A stretch of DNA of 37,457 nt from Microthrixaceae bacterium. Lineage in GTDB: Bacteria; Actinomycetota; Acidimicrobiia; Acidimicrobiales; Microtrichaceae. This document shows positions 25,445 through 34,194 of this stretch, piece by piece. The translations under genes were made by a program, and so were the position numbers. The stretch spans positions 1 to 37,457 of the forward strand of contig JAMLGJ010000029.1 of assembly GCA_023958095.1 (NCBI GenBank), read 5' to 3'. Within the stretch, counting starts at the first letter, position 1, and each line of letters opens with the position of its first letter. A model generated the notes under the pieces. That model searched no databases. It was given only the letters and a program-made list of their open reading frames with translations, and was not told where the DNA came from.

Positions 25445-26950
25445 ATGCTCGCAGCCGACCCGGTGCTCGTAGCAGGTGCAACCGGATACGTGGGTCGGCG
25501 CCTCGTGCCGGAGCTGTTGGCAGCGGGGCACCCGGTGCGCTGCATGGCACGCAGGCCCCTCGAGCTGTCATCGGAGGACTGGATCGACCGCGTCGAGGTG
25601 GTCGCGGCCGACGTGACCCGACCGGAGACCCTTGTCGCCGCATTCGACGGCGTGACAGCCGCCTACTACCTGGTGCACTCCATCGGTGCCGGCGAGGGCT
25701 GGCGTGAACGGGACCGCCGTGCGGCGGAGAACTTCCGCGTCGCGGCCGAGCGTGCCGGGGTCTCCCAGATCGTGTTCCTCGGCGGCCTCGGTGACGAGGG
25801 CGCCGGTGAGCTGTCGCCGCACCTGGCGAGCCGCCACGAGGTGGGTGCGGTGCTGGCGCAGGGTTCCGTGGCGGTCACCGAGTTGCGGGCCGCAGTGGTC
25901 ATCGGCTCCGGCTCCGCGAGCTTCGAGATGCTGCGGCACCTGACCGAGGTGCTCCCGGTGATGGTCTGCCCACGGTGGGTCGACACACGCTGCCAGCCGA
26001 TCGGGATCCGCGACCTGCTGGTGTACGCGGTGGCGGTGTTGGGTGACCGACGCGCGATGGGCCGGGTGGTCGAGGTCGGTGGCGCGGATGTGGTCACCTA
26101 CCGGGAGATGATGCAGGTCTACGCGGAGGTGGCGGGGCTGCGGCCTCGCAGGATCATCGCGGTTCCCGTGCTGACGCCGCGGCTCTCGTCGTTGTGGATC
26201 GGCCTGGTCACCCCCCTGCCGCCGAGTCTCGCGAGGCCGCTGGTCGACAGCCTCGTCAACGAGGTGGTGGTCACCGACGACCTCGCGTCGAGGATCGTGC
26301 AGCACGAACCGATGACCTACCGCGAAGCGGTGGAGACCGCACTGCGCAGGGTCGCCGACCTCGAGGTCGCCACGTCGTGGAGCGATGCGCAACTCTTCGG
26401 CGACGATCCGGCGCGACCGATGCCGAGCGATGCCGACTGGGCGGGTGGCACGGTGCTCGAGGACGTCCAGGTGGCCCACAGCGCTGCCAGCCCGCAGGAC
26501 CTCTTCGCGGAGGTGGAGGGCATCGGTGGCGAACGCGGCTGGCCGGTGGCGACCCGCCTGTGGCGCATCCGTGGCCTGCTCGACCAGGCGGTAGGGGGGA
26601 TCGGGTCCCGGCGGGGCCGCCGGGATCCCCGCCACCTCCGGGTCGGCGACGCCCTGGACTTCTGGCGGGTGGAGAGGATCGAGCGCCCGAACCTGCTGAG
26701 GTTGCGCGCCGAGATGAAGCTGCCCGGGGAGGCATGGCTGGAGTGGTCGGTGGAACCCGCCGGCGCCGGTTCGCGGCTGACCCAGAGGGCACGCTTCCAT
26801 CCGAGGGGTCTGTGGGGACGCGCCTACTGGTATGCGCTGTTGCCGTTCCACCACCTCGTGTTCGCCCCGACCGCAACCGCCCTGGCCCGTGCAGCTGCCT
26901 CCCGCCCCGGCTCGGGCCGGCAACCCCGAGGGCCATCGAGCGCGGAGTAG
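25445..26950 (+). CDS. NAD(P)-binding SDR-like protein with DUF2867-type C-terminal domain
   Basis: This 501-residue protein has an N-terminal Rossmann fold (VAGATGYVGRRLVPEL; GxTGxxG at 11-17) like atypical extended SDRs of the NmrA type. YYLVHSIGAGEGWRERDR is typical of this group. Residues from about 345 on (FRVERIERPNLLRLRAEMKL-like segment, with the actual text WRVERIERPNLLRLRAEMK) resemble the DUF2867 domain often fused to such folds. The substrate is unknown. It sits between acpS and nnr with no overlap and probably has its own leaderless promoter. Confidence 0.85.
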   Translation: MLAADPVLVAGATGYVGRRLVPELLAAGHPVRCMARRPLELSSEDWIDRVEVVAADVTRPETLVAAFDGVTAAYYLVHSIGAGEGWRERDRRAAENFRVAAERAGVSQIVFLGGLGDEGAGELSPHLASRHEVGAVLAQGSVAVTELRAAVVIGSGSASFEMLRHLTEVLPVMVCPRWVDTRCQPIGIRDLLVYAVAVLGDRRAMGRVVEVGGADVVTYREMMQVYAEVAGLRPRRIIAVPVLTPRLSSLWIGLVTPLPPSLARPLVDSLVNEVVVTDDLASRIVQHEPMTYREAVETALRRVADLEVATSWSDAQLFGDDPARPMPSDADWAGGTVLEDVQVAHSAASPQDLFAEVEGIGGERGWPVATRLWRIRGLLDQAVGGIGSRRGRRDPRHLRVGDALDFWRVERIERPNLLRLRAEMKLPGEAWLEWSVEPAGAGSRLTQRARFHPRGLWGRAYWYALLPFHHLVFAPTATALARAAASRPGSGRQPRGPSSAE

Positions 26951-26980
26951 GTGACCCGGTGCCCGGCACGCTGGCAGACT
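26951..26980 (+). promoter_or_regulatory. Possible leaderless promoter of the nnr gene
   Basis: GTGACC (26951-26956) and CAGACT (26975-26980) are 18 bases apart, and the -10 ends six bases before GTG 26987. No Shine-Dalgarno precedes that start. Confidence 0.4.
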
Positions 26981-26986
26981 GAGCAC

Positions 26987-28339
26987 GTGATCCCGATAGT
27001 GACCCCCGCCGAGATGGGGGAGATCGACGCCGAGGCGCCGGAGCCCACCGACGTGCTCATCGGCAGGGCCGGCGCGGCGGTGGCCCGTGAGGCACTGGGG
27101 ATCATGGGCGGCGCCTACGGTCGCCGCGTCGTGGTGCTGGCCGGCAAGGGCAACAACGGCAACGACGGACGTTGCGCCGCCGGACTCCTCGAACGCCGCG
27201 GGGTGCGCACCCGGGTGATCCCGGTGGAGGAGGTCGCTTCCCACGCCGATGGCCTGCCCGAGGCCGACCTGGTGATCGACGCCGCGTTCGGCACCGGCTT
27301 CAGTGGTACGTGGGAACCTCCGCGGCCCGGGTCGGCCCCGGTGCTGGCGGTCGACATCCCTTCGGGCATCGACGGGCTCACCGGGGAGGCCTGCGGGTCA
27401 CCCTGGCACGCGGTGCGCACCGTGACCTTCGCCGCCCTGAAGCCCGGGTTGGTCCAGGGAGACGGTCCGGGGTTCGCGGGTGAGGTGGTCGTGGCCGACA
27501 TCGGCCTCGACGTGACCCGCGCCACGAGCCACCTGGTCGAGGACCACGACGTGGTGGCGTGGATCCCCCCTCGGGCATCCGGTGACCACAAGTGGCGCCA
27601 CGCGGTGTGGGTGGTCGCCGGGTCACCGGGGATGGAGGGAGCAGGTTGGTTGTGTGCGCGGGCTGCGATGCGTGCGGGTGCCGGCTACGTGCGAGTGGGC
27701 AGTCCCGGGGTGCCCGAGCCCACCACTCCCCGCGAAGCAGTGGGTGTCGAGCTCCCCGCGCACGGTTGGGGGTCCCTCGTGGCCGAGGGTGCTTCGCGCT
27801 TCGGTGCGGTGGTGGTCGGGCCCGGCATCGGCGTCCGGGAAGGGGTGCGGGCCGAGCTCGAAGCGCTCGCGGCCGCCGGTGTGCCCGTGCTGTTGGACGC
27901 CGATGCCCTGACCGCGCTCGGCAGCTCCCCGCTCCCGGCTGCGGCGTCGACGGTGCTCACCCCGCACGATGGTGAGTACGCGTCGCTCATGGGCCGCGCC
28001 CCGGGACGTGACCGGATTGCGGCGGTGAGGGACGCCGCCCGCACCCACGGCTCGGTCGTGTTGTTGAAGGGTCCGACCACCGCGATCGGCCACCCCGACG
28101 GCAGGGTGCTCGTGGTGCGCTCCGGTGACGAACGGCTTGCCACCGCCGGTACCGGTGACGTGCTGAGCGGCCTAGTGGGTGCCCACCTGGCCTCCGGTGC
28201 CGAACCGCTGCTGGCCGCGGCCGCCGGCGCGCAGCTGCACGGACTGGCGGGGTGCATGTCGGGTGAGTTCGGGGTGCTGGCCCAGGACGTGGCCGACCAC
28301 CTCGGCGTGGCGCGGGCATCGCTGCCGCGAGTGCCATGA
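26987..28339 (+). CDS. nnr: Bifunctional NAD(P)H-hydrate epimerase / ADP-dependent dehydratase
   Basis: This 450-residue fusion repairs hydrated NAD(P)H. The N-terminal YjeF_N part (NnrE) has AGKGNNGNDGR at 52-62. The C-terminal ribokinase-like part (NnrD) has GTGDVLSG with the catalytic Asp391, preceded by LKGPTTAIGHPDGRV. GTG 26987 gives MIPIVTPAEMGEIDAEA, the usual family start. An in-frame GTG at 26951 is less likely. The TGA overlaps the alr ATG by four bases, so the two are probably co-translated. Confidence 0.93.
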   Translation: MIPIVTPAEMGEIDAEAPEPTDVLIGRAGAAVAREALGIMGGAYGRRVVVLAGKGNNGNDGRCAAGLLERRGVRTRVIPVEEVASHADGLPEADLVIDAAFGTGFSGTWEPPRPGSAPVLAVDIPSGIDGLTGEACGSPWHAVRTVTFAALKPGLVQGDGPGFAGEVVVADIGLDVTRATSHLVEDHDVVAWIPPRASGDHKWRHAVWVVAGSPGMEGAGWLCARAAMRAGAGYVRVGSPGVPEPTTPREAVGVELPAHGWGSLVAEGASRFGAVVVGPGIGVREGVRAELEALAAAGVPVLLDADALTALGSSPLPAAASTVLTPHDGEYASLMGRAPGRDRIAAVRDAARTHGSVVLLKGPTTAIGHPDGRVLVVRSGDERLATAGTGDVLSGLVGAHLASGAEPLLAAAAGAQLHGLAGCMSGEFGVLAQDVADHLGVARASLPRVP

Positions 28340-29487
28340 GGCCGGCCCGGGTGCACGTGGACCTCGAAGCGGTCCGCTCCAACGCGGGTGTGCTCGAACG
28401 ACTGGCCGGCGACGCACTGCTCTGCGCGGTGGTGAAGGCCGATGGGTATGGCCACGGCGCGGTCCGGGTGGCCCGGGCGGCGCTGGAGTCCGGCGCGCAA
28501 CTGCTGGCGGTGGCACTGGTGGAGGAGGGTGCGCTGCTGCGCGAAGCGGGCATCACCGCACCCGTGCTCGTGCTGTCCGAACCCCCCGTGGACTCGCTGG
28601 CCGATGCCTACTCCCTCGGCCTGACGCCCACGCTCTACCACCTCGACGCGGTGCAGGCCGCGGCCGAGGCCGCCAGGCGGCGCGGGGGCAGCAGCGCCCG
28701 TTGGGCGGTGCAGCTCAAGGTCGACACGGGCATGCACCGAGTCGGTGCCCCACCGGAGGGACTCGCCGACCTCGCCGCGAGGGTGTTCTCCGCCGACACC
28801 CTGGTGCTCCAGGGTGTGTTCACCCACCTCGCCACCGCGGACGAGTCCGATCCGCGCCACACCACGGCCCAACTCGACGCCTTCGAGCGGACCGTGCTGG
28901 GCCTGCGCAACCGTGGGGTCGACCCGGGGATCATCCACGCGGCCAACTCCGCGGCAGCGATCACCCACCCGGGCTCGCGCCTCGACATGGTCCGCTGCGG
29001 AATCGCCCTGTACGGGGTGGAGCCGGCGCCGGGGTTGGGTGAGGGCCTCGGGCTCGTCCCGGCCATGTCGGTGCTCACCGAGGTGACCCACACCGCCACG
29101 GTGCCCGCGGGTGAGGGGGTCAGCTACGGCCTCCGCCACCGCTTCGAGGTGGACACCGACGTGGCGGTCCTGCCGGTCGGATACGCGGACGGGGTTCCGC
29201 GCAACCTCGGCCTCAACGGCGGCGAGGTGCTCATCGGGGGTGTGCGACGCGCGGTGCGCGGAGCGGTCACCATGGACCAACTGGTCGTGGAGGTGGGTCC
29301 CACCGGTGACGACTCGGTGGTTCCCGTGCACCGGGGCGACGAGGCGGTGCTCATCGGAACCCAGCCCGATGCCCACGACGGCACGATGCTCGAGGTGAGC
29401 GCCACCGAGTGGGCAGGGCTCATGGACACGATCGCCTATGAGGTGGTCTGCAGCTTCTCCGAGCGGATGCCCCGGGACTACCGGTGA
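28336..29487 (+). CDS. alr: Alanine racemase
   Basis: This 383-residue PLP enzyme makes D-alanine for peptidoglycan. Lys34 in VVKADGYGHG binds PLP, and Tyr264 in GVSYGLRHR is the opposite catalytic base. HAANSAAAITHP and RCGIALYG are further motifs. ATG 28336 overlaps nnr. Its last four bases overlap the GTG of the glycosyltransferase gene. Confidence 0.97.
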   Translation: MRPARVHVDLEAVRSNAGVLERLAGDALLCAVVKADGYGHGAVRVARAALESGAQLLAVALVEEGALLREAGITAPVLVLSEPPVDSLADAYSLGLTPTLYHLDAVQAAAEAARRRGGSSARWAVQLKVDTGMHRVGAPPEGLADLAARVFSADTLVLQGVFTHLATADESDPRHTTAQLDAFERTVLGLRNRGVDPGIIHAANSAAAITHPGSRLDMVRCGIALYGVEPAPGLGEGLGLVPAMSVLTEVTHTATVPAGEGVSYGLRHRFEVDTDVAVLPVGYADGVPRNLGLNGGEVLIGGVRRAVRGAVTMDQLVVEVGPTGDDSVVPVHRGDEAVLIGTQPDAHDGTMLEVSATEWAGLMDTIAYEVVCSFSERMPRDYR

Positions 29488-30722
29488 GTGACCTGGGCAC
29501 CGGGGAGACCCGACTGCACGTGGTGCTGCTGGAACCGTTCTTCACCGGTTCCCACGAGGTGTGGGCCGAGGGCTGGCGCGCCAACAGCCGCCACGACATC
29601 CACCTCGTGACCCAGCCGGGCACCCACTGGCGCCACAGGATGATGGCGGCGTCGGTGCCCCTCGCCGAGGCGACCCGGGCACACGTGGCCACCCATGGAC
29701 GCCCCGACGTGGTCGTGGCCAGCGACATGGTTGACCTGGCGGGCTACCTCGGGTTGTGCCGTCCGGAGCTCGACGGGGTGCCCAGCGTCGTGTACTTCCA
29801 CGAGAACCAGTTGACCCAGCCGACCTCGCCCAACGGTGTCGGGGGTTTGCGCGACCGGCACCTCGCGTGGACCAACTGGCGCAGCCTTCTCGCTGCGGAT
29901 GCCGTGTGGTTCAACTCGGCCTGGCAGCGCGACTCGATGACCGACGCCCTGGTTGACCTGCTGGCCGCGGGTCCCGCCGGTGACGACCAGCGTCCCCTGC
30001 TCGAACGTGCCCGGTCCCGTTTCGAGGTGCGCCCGGTCGGCTGCGACCTGGCACCGCTCCTGGACGCGGGCGCGGGGTCGGGCCGGGTCGACGGACGGGT
30101 ACCCGGAGGATCCCGACCGGTTGCCGCGGCCGATCCACCGGACCCGGCGTCGGAGGGTGGCGCCCCGGGTGGTCCCCTGGTGCTGTGGAACCACCGTTGG
30201 GCCCACGACAAGGGCCTCGACGTGGCGGTGGCGTCGATGCGGTCGGTCGCCTCGCAGGGCGTCGATTTCCGGGTTGCTGTCCTCGGCACCGACGACCACC
30301 ACGACCCGGCCCGTGGGGACAAGCTGCTGGAACCGCTGGCCGACCGGGTTGTGCGACGTGGCTGGCTGGAACCGGGGGACTACACCCGGGCGCTCCTCGA
30401 GGCCGACGTCGTGGTTGCCTCCGCGCGGCAGGAGAACTTCGGCATCTCGGTGGTCGAGGCGGTGGCAGCGGGATGTGTTCCCGTGGTGCCCGACGCCCTC
30501 GCCTACCCGGAATCGATCGACGACGCTCGCTTCAGGTACCCACCCGGCAGGCTCACCACCGCTCTGCGGGACACACTCGAGAACCTCGACGACTACCGCG
30601 ACATGTGCGGGCCGTTGCGCGAGTCCCTGAGGCGCTTCGACTGGTCGGCGGTGGCGCCCGCGGATGACGATCGTCTCGAGGAGATCGCCCGGGTGCACAC
30701 CTCGGCCGTGGCCCAGCGGTGA
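29484..30722 (+). CDS. Glycosyltransferase resembling tRNA-queuosine mannosyltransferase (QTMAN/GTDC1, DUF3524)
   Basis: The 412-residue protein has an N-terminal DUF3524-like domain ([17 protein letters not shown], then [17 protein letters not shown], and [12 protein letters not shown]). A GT4-type C-terminal domain follows ([16 protein letters not shown], then [19 protein letters not shown], the nucleotide-sugar loop). This N-terminus matches the group of animal GTDC1/QTMAN, which mannosylates queuosine in tRNA-Asp. The bacterial members' substrate is not known to me. Gly/Pro-rich residues at about 193-230 look like a linker insert. The GTG start overlaps the alr stop (GTGA), suggesting coupling. 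Confidence 0.82.
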   Translation: MSDLGTGETRLHVVLLEPFFTGSHEVWAEGWRANSRHDIHLVTQPGTHWRHRMMAASVPLAEATRAHVATHGRPDVVVASDMVDLAGYLGLCRPELDGVPSVVYFHENQLTQPTSPNGVGGLRDRHLAWTNWRSLLAADAVWFNSAWQRDSMTDALVDLLAAGPAGDDQRPLLERARSRFEVRPVGCDLAPLLDAGAGSGRVDGRVPGGSRPVAAADPPDPASEGGAPGGPLVLWNHRWAHDKGLDVAVASMRSVASQGVDFRVAVLGTDDHHDPARGDKLLEPLADRVVRRGWLEPGDYTRALLEADVVVASARQENFGISVVEAVAAGCVPVVPDALAYPESIDDARFRYPPGRLTTALRDTLENLDDYRDMCGPLRESLRRFDWSAVAPADDDRLEEIARVHTSAVAQR

Positions 30723-30828
30723 CCGCCGGGCAGGCCGCAGGACCCGGGGAGCCGGAGGTCGCGGACGATCGCCCGAGGTCCCCGGGGGCACCAAGGCATG
30801 GCAGAGGCGAAACAACTGGAGGAACGGA

Positions 30829-31719
30829 ATGATCGACCTGATCGACGGCCTGAGGGTCGGCCACACGACCCACGCTGAGGCACGCACGGGATGCACCGTG
30901 GTGCTGGCGGAGCGTGCGGTGACCGCATCGGGGGAGGTTCGCGGGAGCGCCCCGGCAACCCGCGAGTTCGCGTTGTTGGACCCGCTCGCGACCGTCCAGC
31001 AGGTCGACGCGGTCGTGCTGTCGGGTGGATCGGCCTTCGGCCTCGCCGCCGGTGACGGGGCGATGGGCTGGCTGGCCGATGCGGGTCGTGGGTTCGAGAC
31101 CGCCTGGGGTCGGGTGCCCATCGTGGTCGGCATGTCGCTGTTCGACCTGCCCGAGGGCGATCCGACGGTGCATCCCAGCGCGAGCGATGGGCGCCTCGCC
31201 GCGCGGGCCGCATCCGAGGCGGACGGGTCCGCGGACCTGGGACTCGTGGGTGCCGGCACCGGTGCAACGGTGTCGAAGTGGCGTGGGCCCGAGTTGACGA
31301 GGGCATCGGGTCTGGTCGGCGCAGTGGAACGTGACGGCGACGTGGTGGTGGCTGCGCTGGTCGCGCTGAACGCGTGGGGCGACATCGTCGGCAGCCCGGA
31401 GGCCGCCCTCGATGAGCCCCCGATGCCCGGAACCGGTGGTGAGGATGCGTTCCGCTCCGGGGGACGGGGCAACACGACGATCGGTGTGGTCGCCACCAAC
31501 GCCGCGGTCGACAAGGCGGTGTGCGCGCACATGGCCCGTGGTGCCCATGACGGGCTGGCCCGTGCGGTCTCCCCACCCCATGCATCCGTGGACGGCGACG
31601 CGTTCGTGGCGCTCGCGACGGGAGAGGTGCCGGCGGTCCAGGACCAGCTGCGGTGGATGGCGGTCAAGGCCGTCGAGGCGGCGATCACCTCGGTCGGGAC
31701 AGCGGGGCCACCTCGGTAG
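30829..31719 (+). CDS. P1 family (DmpA/BapA-like) peptidase
   Basis: This 296-residue protein ([20 protein letters not shown] near the N-terminus; [16 protein letters not shown]) matches the self-cleaving P1 peptidases. Cleavage is expected between Asn215 and Thr216 in [13 protein letters not shown], leaving Thr as the N-terminal nucleophile. Family members act on N-terminal amino acids of short peptides or amides. ATG 30829 follows GGAGGA (30818-30823) by five bases. The frame is open 55 codons further upstream, but without family sequence. The TAG stop is part of the next -10 box. Confidence 0.9.
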   Translation: MIDLIDGLRVGHTTHAEARTGCTVVLAERAVTASGEVRGSAPATREFALLDPLATVQQVDAVVLSGGSAFGLAAGDGAMGWLADAGRGFETAWGRVPIVVGMSLFDLPEGDPTVHPSASDGRLAARAASEADGSADLGLVGAGTGATVSKWRGPELTRASGLVGAVERDGDVVVAALVALNAWGDIVGSPEAALDEPPMPGTGGEDAFRSGGRGNTTIGVVATNAAVDKAVCAHMARGAHDGLARAVSPPHASVDGDAFVALATGEVPAVQDQLRWMAVKAVEAAITSVGTAGPPR

Positions 31720-31722
31720 GAT
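31717..31722 (+). promoter_or_regulatory. Possible leaderless promoter (-10) of the glycosylase gene
   Basis: TAGGAT ends seven bases before ATG 31730, with TCGGGA (31694-31699) 17 bases upstream as a weak -35. The transcript would start at the start codon. The box contains the stop codon of the preceding peptidase gene. Confidence 0.4.
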
Positions 31723-31729
31723 GGGACCG

Positions 31730-32356
31730 ATGTCCACCCAAGCGTCCGGGCGCGCGCGGTTCGAGGAGTTGCGCACCGAAGCACTCGCCTGCACGCGTTG
31801 CCGCCTCCGTGAGCAACGCACACAGGTGGTCTTCGGAATGGGAGATCCCGCTGCCGACCTCATGTTCGTGGGGGAGGGGCCGGGGGCGGAGGAGGACCGC
31901 CAGGGCCTCCCCTTCGTGGGTCGCTCCGGCAAGCTCCTCGACCGTCTCATGGCAGAGGAGATGGGGTTGGACCGCACGAGCGCGTACATCGCGAACGTGG
32001 TCAAGTGCCGTCCACCGCAGAACCGTGACCCGCGGCCCGACGAGATCAGCGCCTGCAGACCCTACCTCGAGGAGCAGATCGAGTTGATCGACCCGGCAGT
32101 GGTGGTGACCCTAGGGAACTTCTCCTCCAAGTTGCTGCTCGACACGACCACCGGCATCACGAAGCTGCGGGGCAGGGCCTACGACTGGAACGGAAGGGTG
32201 CTGGTCCCCACGTTGCACCCGGCGGCGGTGCTGCGCGGTGGTGGCGACGCGATGGCGTTGGTGCGTGCCGACCTGGTGCGGGCCAAGGCGGCGTGCTCCG
32301 GCGGTGTGGTCGACCTGGTGGAGTCGGCGAGCGTGGCACGGAACGCGAGCAGGTAG
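31730..32356 (+). CDS. Iron-sulfur uracil-DNA glycosylase (UdgA/family 4 type)
   Basis: This 208-residue repair enzyme removes uracil from DNA. Cys21, Cys24, Cys93 and Cys109 form the usual [4Fe-4S] pattern. [20 protein letters not shown] is motif A with the water-activating region, and LHPAAVLR is motif B. An in-frame ATG at 31721 would add three residues but overlaps the -10 box. It is followed six bases later by tsaE. Confidence 0.93.
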   Translation: MSTQASGRARFEELRTEALACTRCRLREQRTQVVFGMGDPAADLMFVGEGPGAEEDRQGLPFVGRSGKLLDRLMAEEMGLDRTSAYIANVVKCRPPQNRDPRPDEISACRPYLEEQIELIDPAVVVTLGNFSSKLLLDTTTGITKLRGRAYDWNGRVLVPTLHPAAVLRGGGDAMALVRADLVRAKAACSGGVVDLVESASVARNASR

Positions 32357-32360
32357 CCCC

Positions 32361-32388
32361 CATGACCCATGTGCCCATGACCCATGTG
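32361..32388 (+). repeat. 15-bp tandem repeat at the tsaE start
   Basis: CATGACCCATGTG occurs at 32361-32373 and again at 32376-32388, so the first codons (Met-Thr-His-Val) are duplicated and two in-frame ATG starts exist. Confidence 0.9.
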
Positions 32389-32898
32389 AACGCGTCGAGC
32401 ACATCTGTTGACCAGACGGCGGACCTGGCGCGCGGGCTCGCCGAGCTGATGCGCCCGGGTGACCTGGTTGTTCTCACCGGGGGGTTGGGCTGCGGGAAGA
32501 CAGCGTTCACCCAGGGACTCGGAGCCGGGTTGGGCGTGACCGACAACATCACGAGTCCCACCTTCGCGTTGGTGCAGAGCTACGGGGGTCGCCTCGATCT
32601 GCACCACCTGGACGTCTACCGCCTGGAGAACGTCAACGAGGCCCTCGACCTGGGTCTCGCGGAGCTCCTCGACGACGATGCGGTCGTGGCGATCGAGTGG
32701 GGCGACACGATCGCGCCGGTGCTGCCCCAGGAGTACCTGGAGGTGCACATCGAGATCGGTTCCGAGGGGAACCACCGGGAGCTCACCCTGCACGGCCGGG
32801 GCAACCGATGGCAGTCCCGCATGCGCGCCGTGGCCGCCGTGGTCTCCAACGTGTGCGGCGACGCTGCCGGCCGGGGTGACGAGCAGGGTGGTGCGTGA
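32362..32898 (+). CDS. tsaE: tRNA t6A synthesis ATPase TsaE
   Basis: This 178-residue P-loop protein (TGGLGCGKTAFTQGLGAGLG) with SPTFALVQSYGG and VVAIEWGD is TsaE, which works with TsaB and TsaD to make t6A37 on ANN-decoding tRNAs. ATG 32362 and ATG 32377 lie in a 15-bp repeat, and either could be used. The residues before DQTADLARGL are not conserved. A C-terminal extension of about 25 residues follows the core. The stop overlaps tsaB. Confidence 0.95.
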   Translation: MTHVPMTHVNASSTSVDQTADLARGLAELMRPGDLVVLTGGLGCGKTAFTQGLGAGLGVTDNITSPTFALVQSYGGRLDLHHLDVYRLENVNEALDLGLAELLDDDAVVAIEWGDTIAPVLPQEYLEVHIEIGSEGNHRELTLHGRGNRWQSRMRAVAAVVSNVCGDAAGRGDEQGGA

Positions 32899-33593
32899 TG
32901 CTGGTGCTCGGCATCGAGACGGCCACCGAGCAGGTCGGGTGTGCGATAGGTGGGCACGAGGGGGTCCTCGCCAGCGCGCACTGCGCCAAGGGCCGGCGCC
33001 ACGCGGAGAACCTCGTTCCCCAGATCGAGTTCATCTGTGCCCAGGCGGGCATCGAGCTGGAGGACGTCGGGCTCGTGGCGGTGGACGTGGGCCCGGGGCT
33101 CTTCACCGGGCTGCGCGTCGGCGTCTCCGCGGCCAAGGCGATCGCCTTCGCCCTCTCGGTGCCGATGATCGGGGCGTCCAGCCTCGACCTGTTGGCCTTC
33201 ACGGTCCGCTACACGCCACGTCTCATAGTGGCGGCCATAGACGCACGTCGGGGCGAGCTCTACTACGCGTTCTACCGGCAGGTTCCCGGGGGCATCCAGA
33301 GACTCTCCGAACAGCAGCTCGGTTCGCCCGACGACCTGGCCTCGGAGCTGCTGGCCACCAACGACGAGGTGCTCCTGGTGGGTGACGGTGCCCGCCGCTA
33401 CGGGGAGGTCTTCGAGGGGCTTGCCCGGGTCGAGCACGCCGAGATAGGCAACAGCTACCCGTCCGCGTCCTCGCTGGTGCAGCTGGCGCACCCGAGGGCC
33501 ATGCGCGAGGAGTTCGAACAGCCTGAGGCGATCCATCCGCTGTACCTGCGTCGGCCCGATGCCGAGATCAACTGGTCCACGAGGAATGGCTGA
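32898..33593 (+). CDS. tsaB: tRNA t6A synthesis protein TsaB
   Basis: This 231-residue ASKHA-fold protein starts MLVLGIETATEQVGCAIGG and has VAVDVGPGLFTGLRVGVSAA, as in TsaB, the partner of TsaD. ATG 32898 overlaps the tsaE stop (TGATG). A GTG three bases earlier would add one Met. The stop lies within the start of rimI. Confidence 0.95.
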   Translation: MLVLGIETATEQVGCAIGGHEGVLASAHCAKGRRHAENLVPQIEFICAQAGIELEDVGLVAVDVGPGLFTGLRVGVSAAKAIAFALSVPMIGASSLDLLAFTVRYTPRLIVAAIDARRGELYYAFYRQVPGGIQRLSEQQLGSPDDLASELLATNDEVLLVGDGARRYGEVFEGLARVEHAEIGNSYPSASSLVQLAHPRAMREEFEQPEAIHPLYLRRPDAEINWSTRNG

Positions 33594-34194
33594 AGTGGTC
33601 GTGAGCGCCGCCGAACCCGCCGGACGGGTGCCCGGAGGAGCATCGGTGCCCGGGCACACGGAGTGGTCCGACGGGGTGCTCGTGGCGCCGATGAAGAGGC
33701 GTCACCTCCGCGCGGTGGCCTCCATCGAGGCCGCATCCAACGGCCACCCGTGGTCCCGGAGCCTCTTCGAGGGGGAGCTCCGCATGCCCACCAGTCGCCA
33801 CTGGCTGATCGCCCGCGACCACAGGGAGGTGGTCGGGTTCGCAGGTCTCATGTGGACCCTCGACGAAGGGCACATCACCAACTTCGCGGTCCATCCCGCT
33901 CGGCGCAGGGAACACATCGCCACCAGGCTGCTGCTGGCCCAGTGCCGTGACGCGGTCGACCTCGGGGTCACCAGCCTCACCCTCGAGGTGAGGGTCTCCA
34001 ACTCCGCGGCTCGTTCGCTGTACTCGGGGTTCGGGTTCGCCCCGGGAGGGATCAGGCGCGGGTACTACAACGACAACGGCGAGGACGCACTGATCATGTG
34101 GCTTCACGACATCGGCGGCGAGGAGTCGTCGCAGCGCCGGACACGCATCGAGGCGGCGCTGCCGGTGGGGGTCGTCGCGACCCCGGGGCCATGA
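33586..34194 (+). CDS. rimI: RimI-like ribosomal protein S18 alanine N-acetyltransferase
   Basis: This GNAT-fold protein of 202 residues lies between tsaB and tsaD, the usual rimI place. EAASNGHPWSRSLFEGEL and LEVRVSNSAARSLYSGFGF are family motifs. The acetyl-CoA loop, usually R-x-x-G-x-G/A, reads RRREHIAT, so His replaces the first Gly. The start could be ATG 33586 or GTG 33595, which is nine bases after GAGGA (33581-33585). About 35 N-terminal residues precede the domain. Its true substrate is not shown. Confidence 0.88.
   Translation: MAEVVVSAAEPAGRVPGGASVPGHTEWSDGVLVAPMKRRHLRAVASIEAASNGHPWSRSLFEGELRMPTSRHWLIARDHREVVGFAGLMWTLDEGHITNFAVHPARRREHIATRLLLAQCRDAVDLGVTSLTLEVRVSNSAARSLYSGFGFAPGGIRRGYYNDNGEDALIMWLHDIGGEESSQRRTRIEAALPVGVVATPGP

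Noticed and set aside
22397..25531. Reverse-strand open frame of 1044 codons
   Set aside because: It is antisense to the GlmS-like gene and acpS, both of which have clear motifs. Long reverse frames are expected where the third codon position is nearly always G or C.
29478..31823. Reverse-strand open frame of 781 codons
   Set aside because: It is antisense to the glycosyltransferase and peptidase genes and has no recognisable motif.
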